Below are positions 1 to 5,447 of a stretch of DNA of 5,447 nucleotides, piece after piece. A model generated the notes under the pieces. It ran no database searches. It was not told where the DNA came from and saw only the letters and a program-made list of their open reading frames with translations. The stretch's first letter is position 1. Each line of letters begins with the position of its first letter. The DNA lies in assembly GCA_039808645.1 (NCBI GenBank), contig JBDHTL010000195.1, positions 1-5,447 of the forward strand. The letters are read 5' to 3'. The position numbers and the translations under genes were made by a program. Source of the stretch: JAJXWB01 sp039808645. GTDB lineage: Bacteria; Pseudomonadota; Alphaproteobacteria; Rhizobiales; Beijerinckiaceae.

Positions 1-95
1 GGCGAGGCGAATGGACATGAGCCGCGAAATCGAATCGGAATGCGGCCGAATTTCGCACGGAACGGCCGTCGCCGCACGATTTCAGGCTTTTTGCT

Positions 96-1160
96 TCAAT
101 CCTCGCGATAGCAATGGACGTGGCCAGCAGGATCGGTCAGTCGCCAGCCGCCGGCGCCGTCGGGCGTGGCGGCCTCGACGCCAAGCGGGATCTTGCCGTA
201 GCCGCCGGGAATATCGAGCACATAGCTCGGCCGCGCGAGGCCGGAGACGCGACGCATCAGTTCGGCGACGATCCGCCTGCCCTCCTCGATGGGCAACCGA
301 AAGTGGGCCGTGCCCGGCGCGAGATCGGGGTGGTGCAGGTAATAGGGCTTCACCCGCGCCTCGACGAAAGCGCGCATGAGAGCGGCGAGCGTGTCCGGAT
401 CGTCGTTCACGCCCTTCAGCAGCACGGTCTGGCTGACCAGCGGCACGCCGGCGGCGACGAATTTTTCCAGCGCGGCGCGCGCCTCGTCGTTCAGTTCGCG
501 CGGATGATTGGCGTGCAGCGCGACCCAGGTCGAAACGCCCGCGGCCTTGATGGCCGCGACGAGTTCGTCGGTGACGAGATCGGGCGCGGCGACCGGCACG
601 CGCGTGTGGAAGCGCAGCGTCTTCACATGGTCGATCGAGGCGATAGCGCGCACGGACTCGCCAAGGCGGCGCGGCGATAGCGCCAGCGGATCGCCGCCGG
701 TGAGGATGACCTCCCATATCTGCGGCCGCGCGCGGATGTAATCGAGGGCGGCATCGAGCGCTTGCTGCGCCAGCATACCGCCCTTGGCGGCGCCGACCGT
801 CTCGCGGCGGAAACAGAAGCGGCAATAGACCGGACAGGCGGCGACGATCTTCAGCAGCACGCGGTCGGGATAGCGATGGACGAGGCCCTCGCAGGGCGCA
901 TGGGCGTCGTCGCCGATCGGGTCGGCGCGGTCCCGCGGCGAGATTTCGAGTTCGCGGGCGTCGGGGACGAACTGGCGGGCGATGGGATCGGCGGCGTCGG
1001 CAGGATCAACGAGACCGGCGAGATGGCCGGTCATCGCCGCCGAATAACGCGCGGTCACGGCCGCGAGCGCCTGCGCCTCCTCAGGCGCGGTCAGGCCGGC
1101 CGCGACGAAGTCGGCGGGCCGGGTCAGCGTGCGCGGGCGTGGCGTTTCGGGGCGGGTCAT
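96..1160 (-). CDS. epmB: EF-P-modifying lysine 2,3-aminomutase (EpmB/KamA family, radical SAM, PLP)
   Basis: 354 aa. The family moves the alpha-amino group of L-lysine to the beta carbon using a [4Fe-4S] cluster, S-adenosylmethionine and pyridoxal phosphate. In the EF-P pathway this supplies beta-lysine to EpmA. Visible motifs: the radical-SAM CxxxCxxC (C109, C113, C116), a GGDPL SAM-binding motif near residue 155, an HF-containing DLAPGTAHF segment with D279, and DIPGGYGK with D316 and the likely PLP lysine K323. The length fits EpmB (about 340 aa) better than catabolic KamA (about 415 aa, extra C-terminal part). The N-terminal motif ARQFVPDARELE (residues 61-72) is typical of the family. 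The ATG at 1160 has a modest GGCGGA ribosome site 6 nt upstream (1167-1172). It is the last gene of the epmA-parD-parE-epmB cluster, and proximity to efp and epmA supports the EpmB role over lysine catabolism. I am sure of the family and fairly sure of the pathway. Confidence 0.93.
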   Translation of the reverse strand: MTRPETPRPRTLTRPADFVAAGLTAPEEAQALAAVTARYSAAMTGHLAGLVDPADAADPIARQFVPDARELEISPRDRADPIGDDAHAPCEGLVHRYPDRVLLKIVAACPVYCRFCFRRETVGAAKGGMLAQQALDAALDYIRARPQIWEVILTGGDPLALSPRRLGESVRAIASIDHVKTLRFHTRVPVAAPDLVTDELVAAIKAAGVSTWVALHANHPRELNDEARAALEKFVAAGVPLVSQTVLLKGVNDDPDTLAALMRAFVEARVKPYYLHHPDLAPGTAHFRLPIEEGRRIVAELMRRVSGLARPSYVLDIPGGYGKIPLGVEAATPDGAGGWRLTDPAGHVHCYRED

Positions 1161-1217
1161 TGCGCGTCCGCCGATCGTCCGGGCCCGCGCGGCAATCCCG
1201 CCGATCTCGTTGGAAAG

Positions 1218-1516
1218 TCATTCATCGGGGAAGAGAATTCGTTCGTAGTCCCTCGCGCCGTGCAGGACATGGAGGATTCGACGGTTTCGTCGGCGACGCG
1301 GTAGAAGATCAGATAGTTCCCGAACGGGCGACGGCGAACACCGCGCTCCTCCCATCTGGGCAGAAGCGGAAATGCCCGCGGCATGTCCGCCAGTTTCTGG
1401 CAACGATCGTAGAGTTCGGCGACGAATGTTTCGGGGCGCGCCGGGCTGTCCGATCCAATCGTGCGGCCGATGTGCACGAGATCGGCGAAGGCGGCCTCGG
1501 TGACCACGACCTTCAC
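1218..1516 (-). pseudogene. parE: ParE/RelE-family toxin, disrupted by a one-base frameshift
   Basis: The first 80 residues match a RelE/ParE toxin: MKVVVTEAAFADLVHIGRTI at the start, a DMPRAFPLLP segment, then RRRPFGNYLIFYRVADETVE. Family members continue with a VEILxVLHGARD motif. That motif (ILHVLHGARDYERILFPDE, stop at 1218-1220) is present but in another frame. Adding one A after GAA codon 80 (1277-1279) restores a 99-aa protein of normal family length. As read without correction, the frame runs on for 39 unrelated residues to a TGA at 1157-1159, giving 119 aa. The start is GTG at 1516, overlapping the parD stop as GTGA, with no clear ribosome site, so translation is probably coupled to parD. 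I see no slippery heptamer at the break, so a mutation or a sequencing error is likelier than programmed frameshifting. ParE toxins typically poison DNA gyrase while RelE toxins cleave mRNA; sequence alone does not decide the target. Confidence 0.88.
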
Positions 1517-1800
1517 TTTGCGGGGCTTTTTTCCGAGAGATTCAACTCTGCGCGCAGTCGCCGGAACGCTTCGTCGAGGGGCATGGTTCGGCCTGCCTCG
1601 GCATCGGCGATGCCGCGCTCCAGCGCAGCGTCGAGCGCCTTCAGCTTCTCCGTCCGATCGCGCTCCCTGAGGTAGCGTTCGCGCACGAGGTCGCGCACAT
1701 ATTCGCTGCTGGACGCGAAGGCGCCGCGGCGCACCTGGTCGCGCACGAACCGCTCGAGTTCCTCGGTCAGCGTGAGCGTCATCTGTCCGGCCGGTTTCAT
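1513..1800 (-). CDS. parD: ParD-like ribbon-helix-helix antitoxin
   Basis: 95 aa and intact. Residues 7-15 (MTLTLTEEL) form the expected N-terminal DNA-binding beta-strand, followed by two helices ending near YVRDLVRERY (about residues 34-43), the layout of ParD/CopG ribbon-helix-helix proteins. The charged, helix-rich C-terminal half, including ALERGIADAEAGR, is the part that in this family wraps the toxin. It should neutralise ParE and repress its own promoter as a dimer or higher oligomer. The ATG at 1800 has a strong GGAGAGG ribosome site 5 nt upstream (1806-1812). The stop overlaps the GTG of parE by 4 nt, the usual antitoxin-first arrangement. Only 50 bases separate it from the epmA stop, and that gap holds an operator-like inverted repeat. 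The partner toxin is frameshifted, so this may now be an orphan antitoxin or regulator. Confidence 0.88.
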   Translation of the reverse strand: MKPAGQMTLTLTEELERFVRDQVRRGAFASSSEYVRDLVRERYLRERDRTEKLKALDAALERGIADAEAGRTMPLDEAFRRLRAELNLSEKSPAK

Positions 1801-1818
1801 TCGAGCCTCTCCAAAGTC

Positions 1819-1844
1819 ACACTGCTATATAGTGTAATTCACTG
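1819..1844 (-). promoter_or_regulatory. Candidate parDE promoter/operator
   Basis: The gap between epmA and parD is AT-rich compared with its surroundings. It holds an inverted repeat with perfect 5-base arms, ACACT (1819-1823) and AGTGT (1831-1835), around a 7-base TATA-containing spacer. CACTG also occurs twice exactly 20 bp apart (1820-1824 and 1840-1844), about two helical turns, and ACTGCAGT (1841-1848) is itself palindromic. On the - strand the spacer reads TATATAG, a plausible -10 element; I see no good -35. Ribbon-helix-helix antitoxins are known to bind such short symmetric repeats over their own promoter, so autoregulation is the inference. Confidence 0.55.
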
Positions 1845-1850
1845 CAGTCG

Positions 1851-2912
1851 CTATTTCCAGACGAAGTCGGGCCTCAACGCGCCCCGCGGCGCCACCGGCG
1901 TCCACAGAACCTGTTCGATGCGCTCGGCGCCCGCCGCCAGCATGACGAGCCGATCGAAGCCGAGCGCGACGCCGCTCGCCTCGGGCATGATTTCGAGCGC
2001 CGCCAGGAAATCCTCGTCGATCGGATAGGATTCGCCGTAGCGCGCCTGCTTTTCGCGCATCGACGCCTCGAAGCGCGCGCGCTGCTCGATCGGGTCGACC
2101 AGCTCGCCGAACCCGTTCGCCAGCTCCACGCCACAGGCGTACATTTCGAAACGCTCGGAAACCCTGGCGTCGCCGGGCTTGAGCCGCGCCAGCGCCGCCT
2201 CGCGGGCGGGATATTCGGTCAGCAGCGTCAGGCGGCCCCGGCCGAGCTTCGGCTCGATTTTCACATTGAGGATTTTCGAGAACAGGTCCGACCAGTCGTC
2301 GTCCTCCGCGACGCGGATCGACAGACGCCGCGCCGCTTGCGCCAGCGCCTCGCGATCGTCCAGCGCCGCCATCAGGTCGAGGCCGGCGTGGCGGGCGAAG
2401 GCTTCGGCGACCGTCAGACGCTCCGGATCCGCGAAAGGGTCGGCCGTCTGGCCGCGAAACGTCAGCGCGCGGCTGCCCGCCGCCTGCGCCGCCGCCCGCG
2501 CCAGCGCCACGCAATCGGCCATGATCGCGGCATAGGGCGCTCTCGCCCGGTACCATTCCAGCATCGTGAATTCGGGATGGTGCAGGGCCGAGCGCTCGCG
2601 GTTCCGGAAGGCGCGGGCGAAGGTGAAGATGCGCTCCTCGCCGGCCGCCAGCAGCTTCTTGCAGGCGAATTCCGGCGAGGTGTGCAGATAGAGCTGCGTT
2701 CGCCCGCCGTCGCCCGAGATCAACTCCGTGGCGAAGGCGGACAGGTGCGTCTCGTTGCCCGGCGAGACCTGCAGGCAGGCGGTTTCGACCTCCTCGAAGC
2801 CCTCGGCTTGAAAAAAGGCGCGGCAGGCATTAGCAATCCGCCCGCGCGCCTTGAGGAATTCACGGCGATCGGCGTAAACGTGCGGCGCCCACCAGGGCGA
2901 AGCTTCGTGCAT
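1851..2912 (-). CDS. epmA: EF-P--(R)-beta-lysine ligase EpmA (GenX/PoxA/YjeA)
   Basis: 353 aa from the chosen start. It is a paralogue of the class II lysyl-tRNA synthetase catalytic domain without the N-terminal anticodon-binding OB fold; E. coli EpmA is about 325 aa. It activates beta-lysine with ATP and transfers it to the conserved EF-P lysine. Seen here: EVETACLQVSPGNETHL (residues 41-57), TSPEFACKKLL (78-88), the motif 2 block RAFRNRE..ALHHPEFTMLEWY (100-121), and motif 3 GVALGFDRLVML near the C-terminus. The Ala in GVALG, where lysyl-tRNA synthetases have Gly, is an EpmA hallmark as I recall it. The frame stays open to 3017, but the extra 35 residues are basic, lack family resemblance, and lie across a candidate promoter. 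ATG 2912 begins MHEASPWWAPHVYADRREFL, the expected N-terminus. The ribosome site is weak (AAGAATGG). It is divergent from efp, its substrate gene. Confidence 0.94.
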   Translation of the reverse strand: MHEASPWWAPHVYADRREFLKARGRIANACRAFFQAEGFEEVETACLQVSPGNETHLSAFATELISGDGGRTQLYLHTSPEFACKKLLAAGEERIFTFARAFRNRERSALHHPEFTMLEWYRARAPYAAIMADCVALARAAAQAAGSRALTFRGQTADPFADPERLTVAEAFARHAGLDLMAALDDREALAQAARRLSIRVAEDDDWSDLFSKILNVKIEPKLGRGRLTLLTEYPAREAALARLKPGDARVSERFEMYACGVELANGFGELVDPIEQRARFEASMREKQARYGESYPIDEDFLAALEIMPEASGVALGFDRLVMLAAGAERIEQVLWTPVAPRGALRPDFVWK

Positions 2913-2967
2913 CAGACCATTCTTGTGTGTTGCGGCAGGCCGGATCGCTCGACGGCGGTCCCCTGAA

Positions 2968-2987
2968 GTCCGGCGGACCATAGTCCG
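2968..2987. repeat. Three alternating GTCCG/CGGAC half-sites in the epmA-efp divergent region
   Basis: GTCCG (2968-2972), CGGAC (2974-2978) and GTCCG (2983-2987) form two overlapping inverted repeats with spacers of 1 and 4 bases. The outer two sit in AGTCCGG copies 15 bp apart (2967-2973 and 2982-2988). The middle one overlaps the candidate -10 box of epmA. This could be a regulator binding site or only a chance feature of GC-rich DNA; no protein is implicated by the sequence. Confidence 0.35.
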
Positions 2988-3005
2988 GGCGCCCGCGGCC
3001 TTCAA
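2977..3005 (-). promoter_or_regulatory. Candidate sigma70-type promoter of epmA
   Basis: On the - strand, TTGAAG (3000-3005) and TATGGT (2977-2982) are separated by exactly 17 bases. Each matches four of six consensus positions (TTGACA, TATAAT). Transcription would start near 2970, leaving a leader of roughly 58 nt to the ATG at 2912. This agrees with that start and argues against the upstream in-frame start at 3017. The -35 box lies only 24 bases from the efp start, so the efp promoter must overlap or sit further in; I could not find a convincing one for efp. Confidence 0.45.
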
Positions 3006-3028
3006 TCGAACTCGCAATCGAGGACCAA

Positions 3029-3598
3029 ATGAGAGTCATCGCCTCTTCCATCCGCAAGGGCAACATCATCGAGCACGAGGACGGCCAGCTCTACGTCGTG
3101 CTGACCGCCGAGAGCTTCCATCCCGGCAAGGGCACGCCCACGACGCAGATCGACATGCGCCGCATCTCGGACGGCGTGAAAGTGTCGAACCGCTACAAGA
3201 CGACCGAGCAGGTCGAGCGCGCCTTCGTGGAAGACCACGACTTCTCGTATCTCTACCAGGATGGCGACGGCTTCACCTTCATGAACGACGAGAACTACGA
3301 GCAGGTGATCGTCACCAAGGACACGATCGGCGATCAGGCGGTCTTCCTGCAGGAAGGCATGAAGGTCATCCTGTCGATGTTCAACGGCAATGCGGTGGCG
3401 ATCCAGTTGCCGGCGCGCGTGACGCTCGAGATCACCGAGACCGAGCCCGCGATCAAGAACCAGACGGCGTCCTCGTCCTACAAGCCCGCGATCCTGTCGA
3501 ACGGCGCCAAGACGATGGTGCCGCCGCACATCCAGGTCGGCACGCGCGTCGTGATCCAGACCGAAGACGGAAGTTACGTCGAGCGCGCGAAGGACTGA
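3029..3598 (+). CDS. efp: Translation elongation factor P
   Basis: 189 aa, the normal length for EF-P. It binds between the P and E sites of the ribosome and speeds peptide-bond formation at polyproline stretches. The three domains are visible: an N-terminal KOW-like domain (about residues 1-64) with the acceptor loop FHPGKGTPTT, a central OB domain (about 65-127), and a C-terminal OB domain (about 131-185) carrying the EF-P signature from K152 to G171 (KPAILSNG...VPPHIQVG). The modified lysine falls exactly at K34, as in E. coli, so it is the EpmA/EpmB type and not the arginine-rhamnosylated type. ATG 3029 has a GAGGA ribosome site 4 nt upstream (3020-3024). It is divergent from epmA and is followed by a hairpin at 3603-3626. 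Confidence is very high. Confidence 0.98.
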   Translation: MRVIASSIRKGNIIEHEDGQLYVVLTAESFHPGKGTPTTQIDMRRISDGVKVSNRYKTTEQVERAFVEDHDFSYLYQDGDGFTFMNDENYEQVIVTKDTIGDQAVFLQEGMKVILSMFNGNAVAIQLPARVTLEITETEPAIKNQTASSSYKPAILSNGAKTMVPPHIQVGTRVVIQTEDGSYVERAKD

Positions 3599-3602
3599 GC
3601 TG

Positions 3603-3626
3603 GCTGCGAGCCTGAGGGCTCGCAGC
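3603..3626. terminator. Hairpin between convergent efp and the DUF2252 gene
   Basis: GCTGCGAGCC (3603-3612) pairs perfectly with GGCTCGCAGC (3617-3626) around a TGAG tetraloop, starting 5 bases after the efp stop. No U-tract follows on either strand, so it does not fit the textbook intrinsic terminator. It may still act as a terminator or 3'-end stabiliser for efp, and its symmetry means it could serve the oncoming gene that ends at 3661 too. Confidence 0.6.
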
Positions 3627-3660
3627 GGCCAATGCGGACGTAGACCTCGCGGCGCAGATA

Positions 3661-5082
3661 TCAGGCCGACGCCGGCGCTTTCGCCGCGGCGGCCTTTTTC
3701 TTGTCCGACTTCCTGTTTTCGGGCGCGGGGGGCGCGCCCTTGGCAGCAACCAGCGCGGCATGGTCGGCCTTAGTCTGCTTTGCATATTTCATCGCAAAGG
3801 ACGCCATCGCGTCGTCGAACGCCTCGCTGCGGCCCATGTAGCCTGCAATAACCGCTGGATCGCTTGAGCGCGCATGGGCGCGCGCGAGCGTGCGGCCGCA
3901 GAGCCGCGCGTAGGCGGGCAGCGCCTCGCCCTCCAGCACTTCGCCGAGCGAGCCGAGGCGGCGGTTCTTGAGCTGGCGGACGTAGAAATGCCTGTTACGC
4001 GCAGGTTCCTCCACCCAGCCGAGCAGCACGTCGCTTGCGGCCTGCAGGATGCGCTGCCCCTCGACGACGCGGCGACCCTGTTGGGACGTCCAGAGCGAAC
4101 GCGGAGCGGCTCGCTCCAGCACGGATCGCTGGGCTTCCTTGACCTGAAGGAACAGCGGCTCGCCGTCGCCCGACAGAAACAGGCCGATCGCGCAGAACGT
4201 GCCGACGGAGCCGACGCCGACGACCTTGAACGCGAAGTCGACGAGCCGGTAACGCGACAGCAGCGCCGCGCGATCCGGCGTGAGGCCGGCGAGATAGCCG
4301 GCGAAGGCGGCTTCCGGATCGAAGGCCTCGCCGGCTTCCGCCGGATCGAGATGGAAGATCGTGTCGTCGCGGTCGGCGATGCGCGCGACGCCTTTCTTCG
4401 ACGTCGCCAGATGGGGAAAATTGTCGTCGCGGTCGAGTTCGGGCCCGGCCTTCATCAGCGCGGCGCGCAGACGTCGGGCGAGTTGCGGATCGGAGAAGGA
4501 TGCGATCTGGGCGGCCAGATCGATGCGGCTATGCCAGATTTCGAGCGGCGACAGCAGCGCGAGTTCGTGCATGTGGCGCCGATAGGCGGCCGCCGCGCCC
4601 GCCGCATGGGCGCGCGCCTTGCGATCCGAATAGCCGCCAGCCTGCGCGGCCACGGTGACGGAGGCCGCCAGGCGCTTCACGTCGAGGGTGAAATCGACGC
4701 CCGGCAGCGTCTCGTCGAAATCGTTGATGTCGAACAGGATGTTGTGTTCGGGCGACGCAAAGGCGCCGAAATTCATGATGTGGCAGTCGCCACAGCCCTG
4801 CACGTCCACGCCCGTGACGGGCTCGCCCGCGAGATCGGCCGCCATGACGGCCGCGGCGCCGCGCAAGAAGGCGAAGGGAGATTGCATCATGCGCGCGTAG
4901 CGCAGCGGCAACAGTTTGCCGATGCGGCCGGCGTCGGTTTCGGCCAGGACGGCGACGGGATCGCGCTCGCGCCTTCCCGCAAAATCGCCGTGTTTTTCGC
5001 GCGGGCTCGCCTTGCGCAGGGCCTTGCCGCGCGCATAACGCGCGCGGCGCGAATTGTCTTCGGGACGCTCGTTTTCGGCCAT
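3661..5082 (-). CDS. DUF2252 family protein, kinase-like, function unknown
   Basis: 473 aa. I recognise the DUF2252 (COG4320) family, for which I know no established biochemical function. Key motifs: RYARMMQSPFAFLRG (residues 61-75), GDCHIMNFG (98-106), FDINDFDET (117-125) and DFTLDVKRLA (130-139), then KVVGVGSVGT (286-295), LFLQVKEAQ (310-318) and LCGRTLARAHARSSD (394-408). These resemble the catalytic loop, metal-binding Asp segment, glycine loop, ATP-binding lysine and pre-catalytic helix of aminoglycoside-phosphotransferase-like kinases, but with the catalytic part first. That is my reading, not a known assignment. There is no signal peptide or membrane segment, so it is probably cytoplasmic. 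The last 20 residues are a Lys/Ala-rich tail, probably disordered. ATG 5082 has GGAG 10 nt upstream, a rather long spacing. It appears monocistronic: 79 bases separate it from the upstream dehydrogenase stop, and it converges on efp. Confidence 0.88.
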   Translation of the reverse strand: MAENERPEDNSRRARYARGKALRKASPREKHGDFAGRRERDPVAVLAETDAGRIGKLLPLRYARMMQSPFAFLRGAAAVMAADLAGEPVTGVDVQGCGDCHIMNFGAFASPEHNILFDINDFDETLPGVDFTLDVKRLAASVTVAAQAGGYSDRKARAHAAGAAAAYRRHMHELALLSPLEIWHSRIDLAAQIASFSDPQLARRLRAALMKAGPELDRDDNFPHLATSKKGVARIADRDDTIFHLDPAEAGEAFDPEAAFAGYLAGLTPDRAALLSRYRLVDFAFKVVGVGSVGTFCAIGLFLSGDGEPLFLQVKEAQRSVLERAAPRSLWTSQQGRRVVEGQRILQAASDVLLGWVEEPARNRHFYVRQLKNRRLGSLGEVLEGEALPAYARLCGRTLARAHARSSDPAVIAGYMGRSEAFDDAMASFAMKYAKQTKADHAALVAAKGAPPAPENRKSDKKKAAAAKAPASA

Positions 5083-5132
5083 TTCAACGCTACTCCACTA
5101 CGCGGCCTCACATGCCTGTAGCGGAACAGCGT

Positions 5133-5159
5133 GTCACAATCATTTCACTTGCAGTCACA
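5133..5159 (-). promoter_or_regulatory. Helically phased GTGA repeats upstream of the DUF2252 gene
   Basis: In the 79-base gap, the - strand carries TGTGAC twice, 21 bp apart (5154-5159 and 5133-5138), with a third GTGA between them (AAGTGAAA), giving GTGA at intervals of 10 and 11 bp on one DNA face. This would suit a regulator bound in tandem. The motif is short, and I find no convincing -35/-10 pair nearby, so the call is tentative. Confidence 0.25.
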
Positions 5160-5161
5160 GT

Positions 5162-5447
5162 TCAGTCAAAAACCACGACGCCGCGCGCCACGCCGCCCTT
5201 GCGCAATTGCTCGAAGCCCTCGTTGATCTCGTCAAGCCGGTAGGTACGTGAGATCAGCGAGTCGAGATCGAGCTTCTTGTCCATGTAGAGGTCGGCCAGG
5301 ATCGGGAAGTCGATGTCGGGCTGGATCGAGCCGTAGAAGGAGGAGGCCAGGGTCTTCTCTTGGAAGACCATGGACGCCGGCGAAATGCCGGCCTTCACCT
5401 GCACGGACGGGATGCCGACCATTGTCGCCCGCCCGCCCGCACAAAGA
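5162..5447 (-). CDS. Zinc-type medium-chain alcohol dehydrogenase, C-terminal part (cut by window edge)
   Basis: 94 residues are visible; the N-terminus lies beyond the right edge. The frame is open from 5447, and the ATG at 5422 is internal: upstream codons read AGGRAT before MVGIPS, matching the end of the Rossmann fold (GGRAxxVGIP) in this family. The C-terminus has the family pattern: SSFYGSIQPDIDFPILADLY, then the ILADLYMDKKLDLDSLI segment, then RTYRLDEINEGFEQLRKG and GVARGVVVFD. These are NAD(P)-dependent Zn2+ alcohol/aldehyde dehydrogenases (COG1062, class III/FrmA-related group). The substrate cannot be told because the zinc-binding and specificity residues are outside the window. It ends 79 bases before the DUF2252 start in the same direction. 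Confidence 0.85.
   Translation of the reverse strand, partial: LCAGGRATMVGIPSVQVKAGISPASMVFQEKTLASSFYGSIQPDIDFPILADLYMDKKLDLDSLISRTYRLDEINEGFEQLRKGGVARGVVVFD

Noticed and set aside
1..95. Possible start of a further - strand gene (ATG at 16-18, reading MSIRLA to the edge) or a terminator after epmB
   Set aside because: Only six codons are visible, with no clear ribosome site. The ACGGCCGT palindrome nearby is short and has no U-tract. Neither can be supported.
82..825. Open frame of 247 codons on the - strand within epmB, and + strand frames over the same region
   Set aside because: Arg-rich shadow frames; the epmB frame contains all the catalytic motifs.
1168..1206. CCGCCGATC direct repeat (1168-1176 and 1198-1206) as target-site duplication of the parDE insertion
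   Set aside because: Both copies lie on the same side of parDE, so they do not flank the module. A 9-base GC-rich repeat is likely chance.
1526..1532. A AAA AAG slippery heptamer near the 3' end of parD (- strand) as a programmed frameshift site
   Set aside because: The codon phase is GAA AAA AGC, not xxA AAA AAG, so tandem slippage would not occur. parE also has its own overlapping GTG start and its break lies about 250 nt downstream.
1825..2556. Open frame of 243 codons on the - strand within epmA, and the + strand frame 2337-2966
   Set aside because: Shadow frames of epmA with no recognisable domain.
2913..3017. N-terminal extension of EpmA from an upstream in-frame start at 3017
   Set aside because: The 35 extra residues are basic and unlike the family, and they cover the candidate promoter; ATG 2912 gives the expected N-terminus.
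3874..5121. Long open frame (415 codons) on the + strand opposite the DUF2252 gene
   Set aside because: It mirrors the DUF2252 gene, has Arg/Gly/Ala-rich composition typical of antisense frames in high-GC DNA, and resembles no family I know.

Overview
The window is high-GC, densely coded bacterial DNA. Protein sequences and codon use suggest an alphaproteobacterium, plausibly Hyphomicrobiales (a Methylocystis/Methylosinus-like relative is possible). The taxonomic call is an inference from recalled family resemblance, not from a search.

Layout: (a) 96-3598 is a translation-factor locus. efp (elongation factor P) lies on the + strand at 3029-3598. Divergent from it, on the - strand, is a cluster reading epmA (1851-2912), parD (1513-1800), a frameshifted parE (1218-1516) and epmB (96-1160). 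EpmB is a radical-SAM/PLP lysine 2,3-aminomutase that makes beta-lysine. EpmA is a truncated lysyl-tRNA-synthetase paralogue that attaches it to EF-P. EF-P here carries the target lysine at residue 34 in a PGKG loop, so substrate and both modification enzymes are together. The modified factor rescues ribosomes stalled at polyproline. (b) 3603-3626 is a perfect hairpin between the convergent efp and the next gene. (c) 3661-5082 (- strand) encodes a DUF2252 protein of unknown function whose motifs look like an aminoglycoside-phosphotransferase/kinase fold in permuted order. (d) 5162-5447 (- strand) is the C-terminal part of a zinc-type medium-chain alcohol dehydrogenase that runs off the right edge.

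The most unusual point is a ParDE-type toxin-antitoxin pair sitting between epmA and epmB. The antitoxin is intact. The toxin frame is broken by the apparent loss of one base after codon 80, and the conserved toxin C-terminus continues in another frame. The broken frame runs on to a stop that overlaps the epmB start codon by 4 nt. Other points are KamA-like substrate-binding aspartates in EpmB, a candidate sigma70-type epmA promoter overlapped by alternating GTCCG/CGGAC half-sites, and a symmetrical operator-like element before parD. I see no tRNA, rRNA, CRISPR or insertion sequence. No gene-free stretch exceeds about 120 bases, counting from the left edge.
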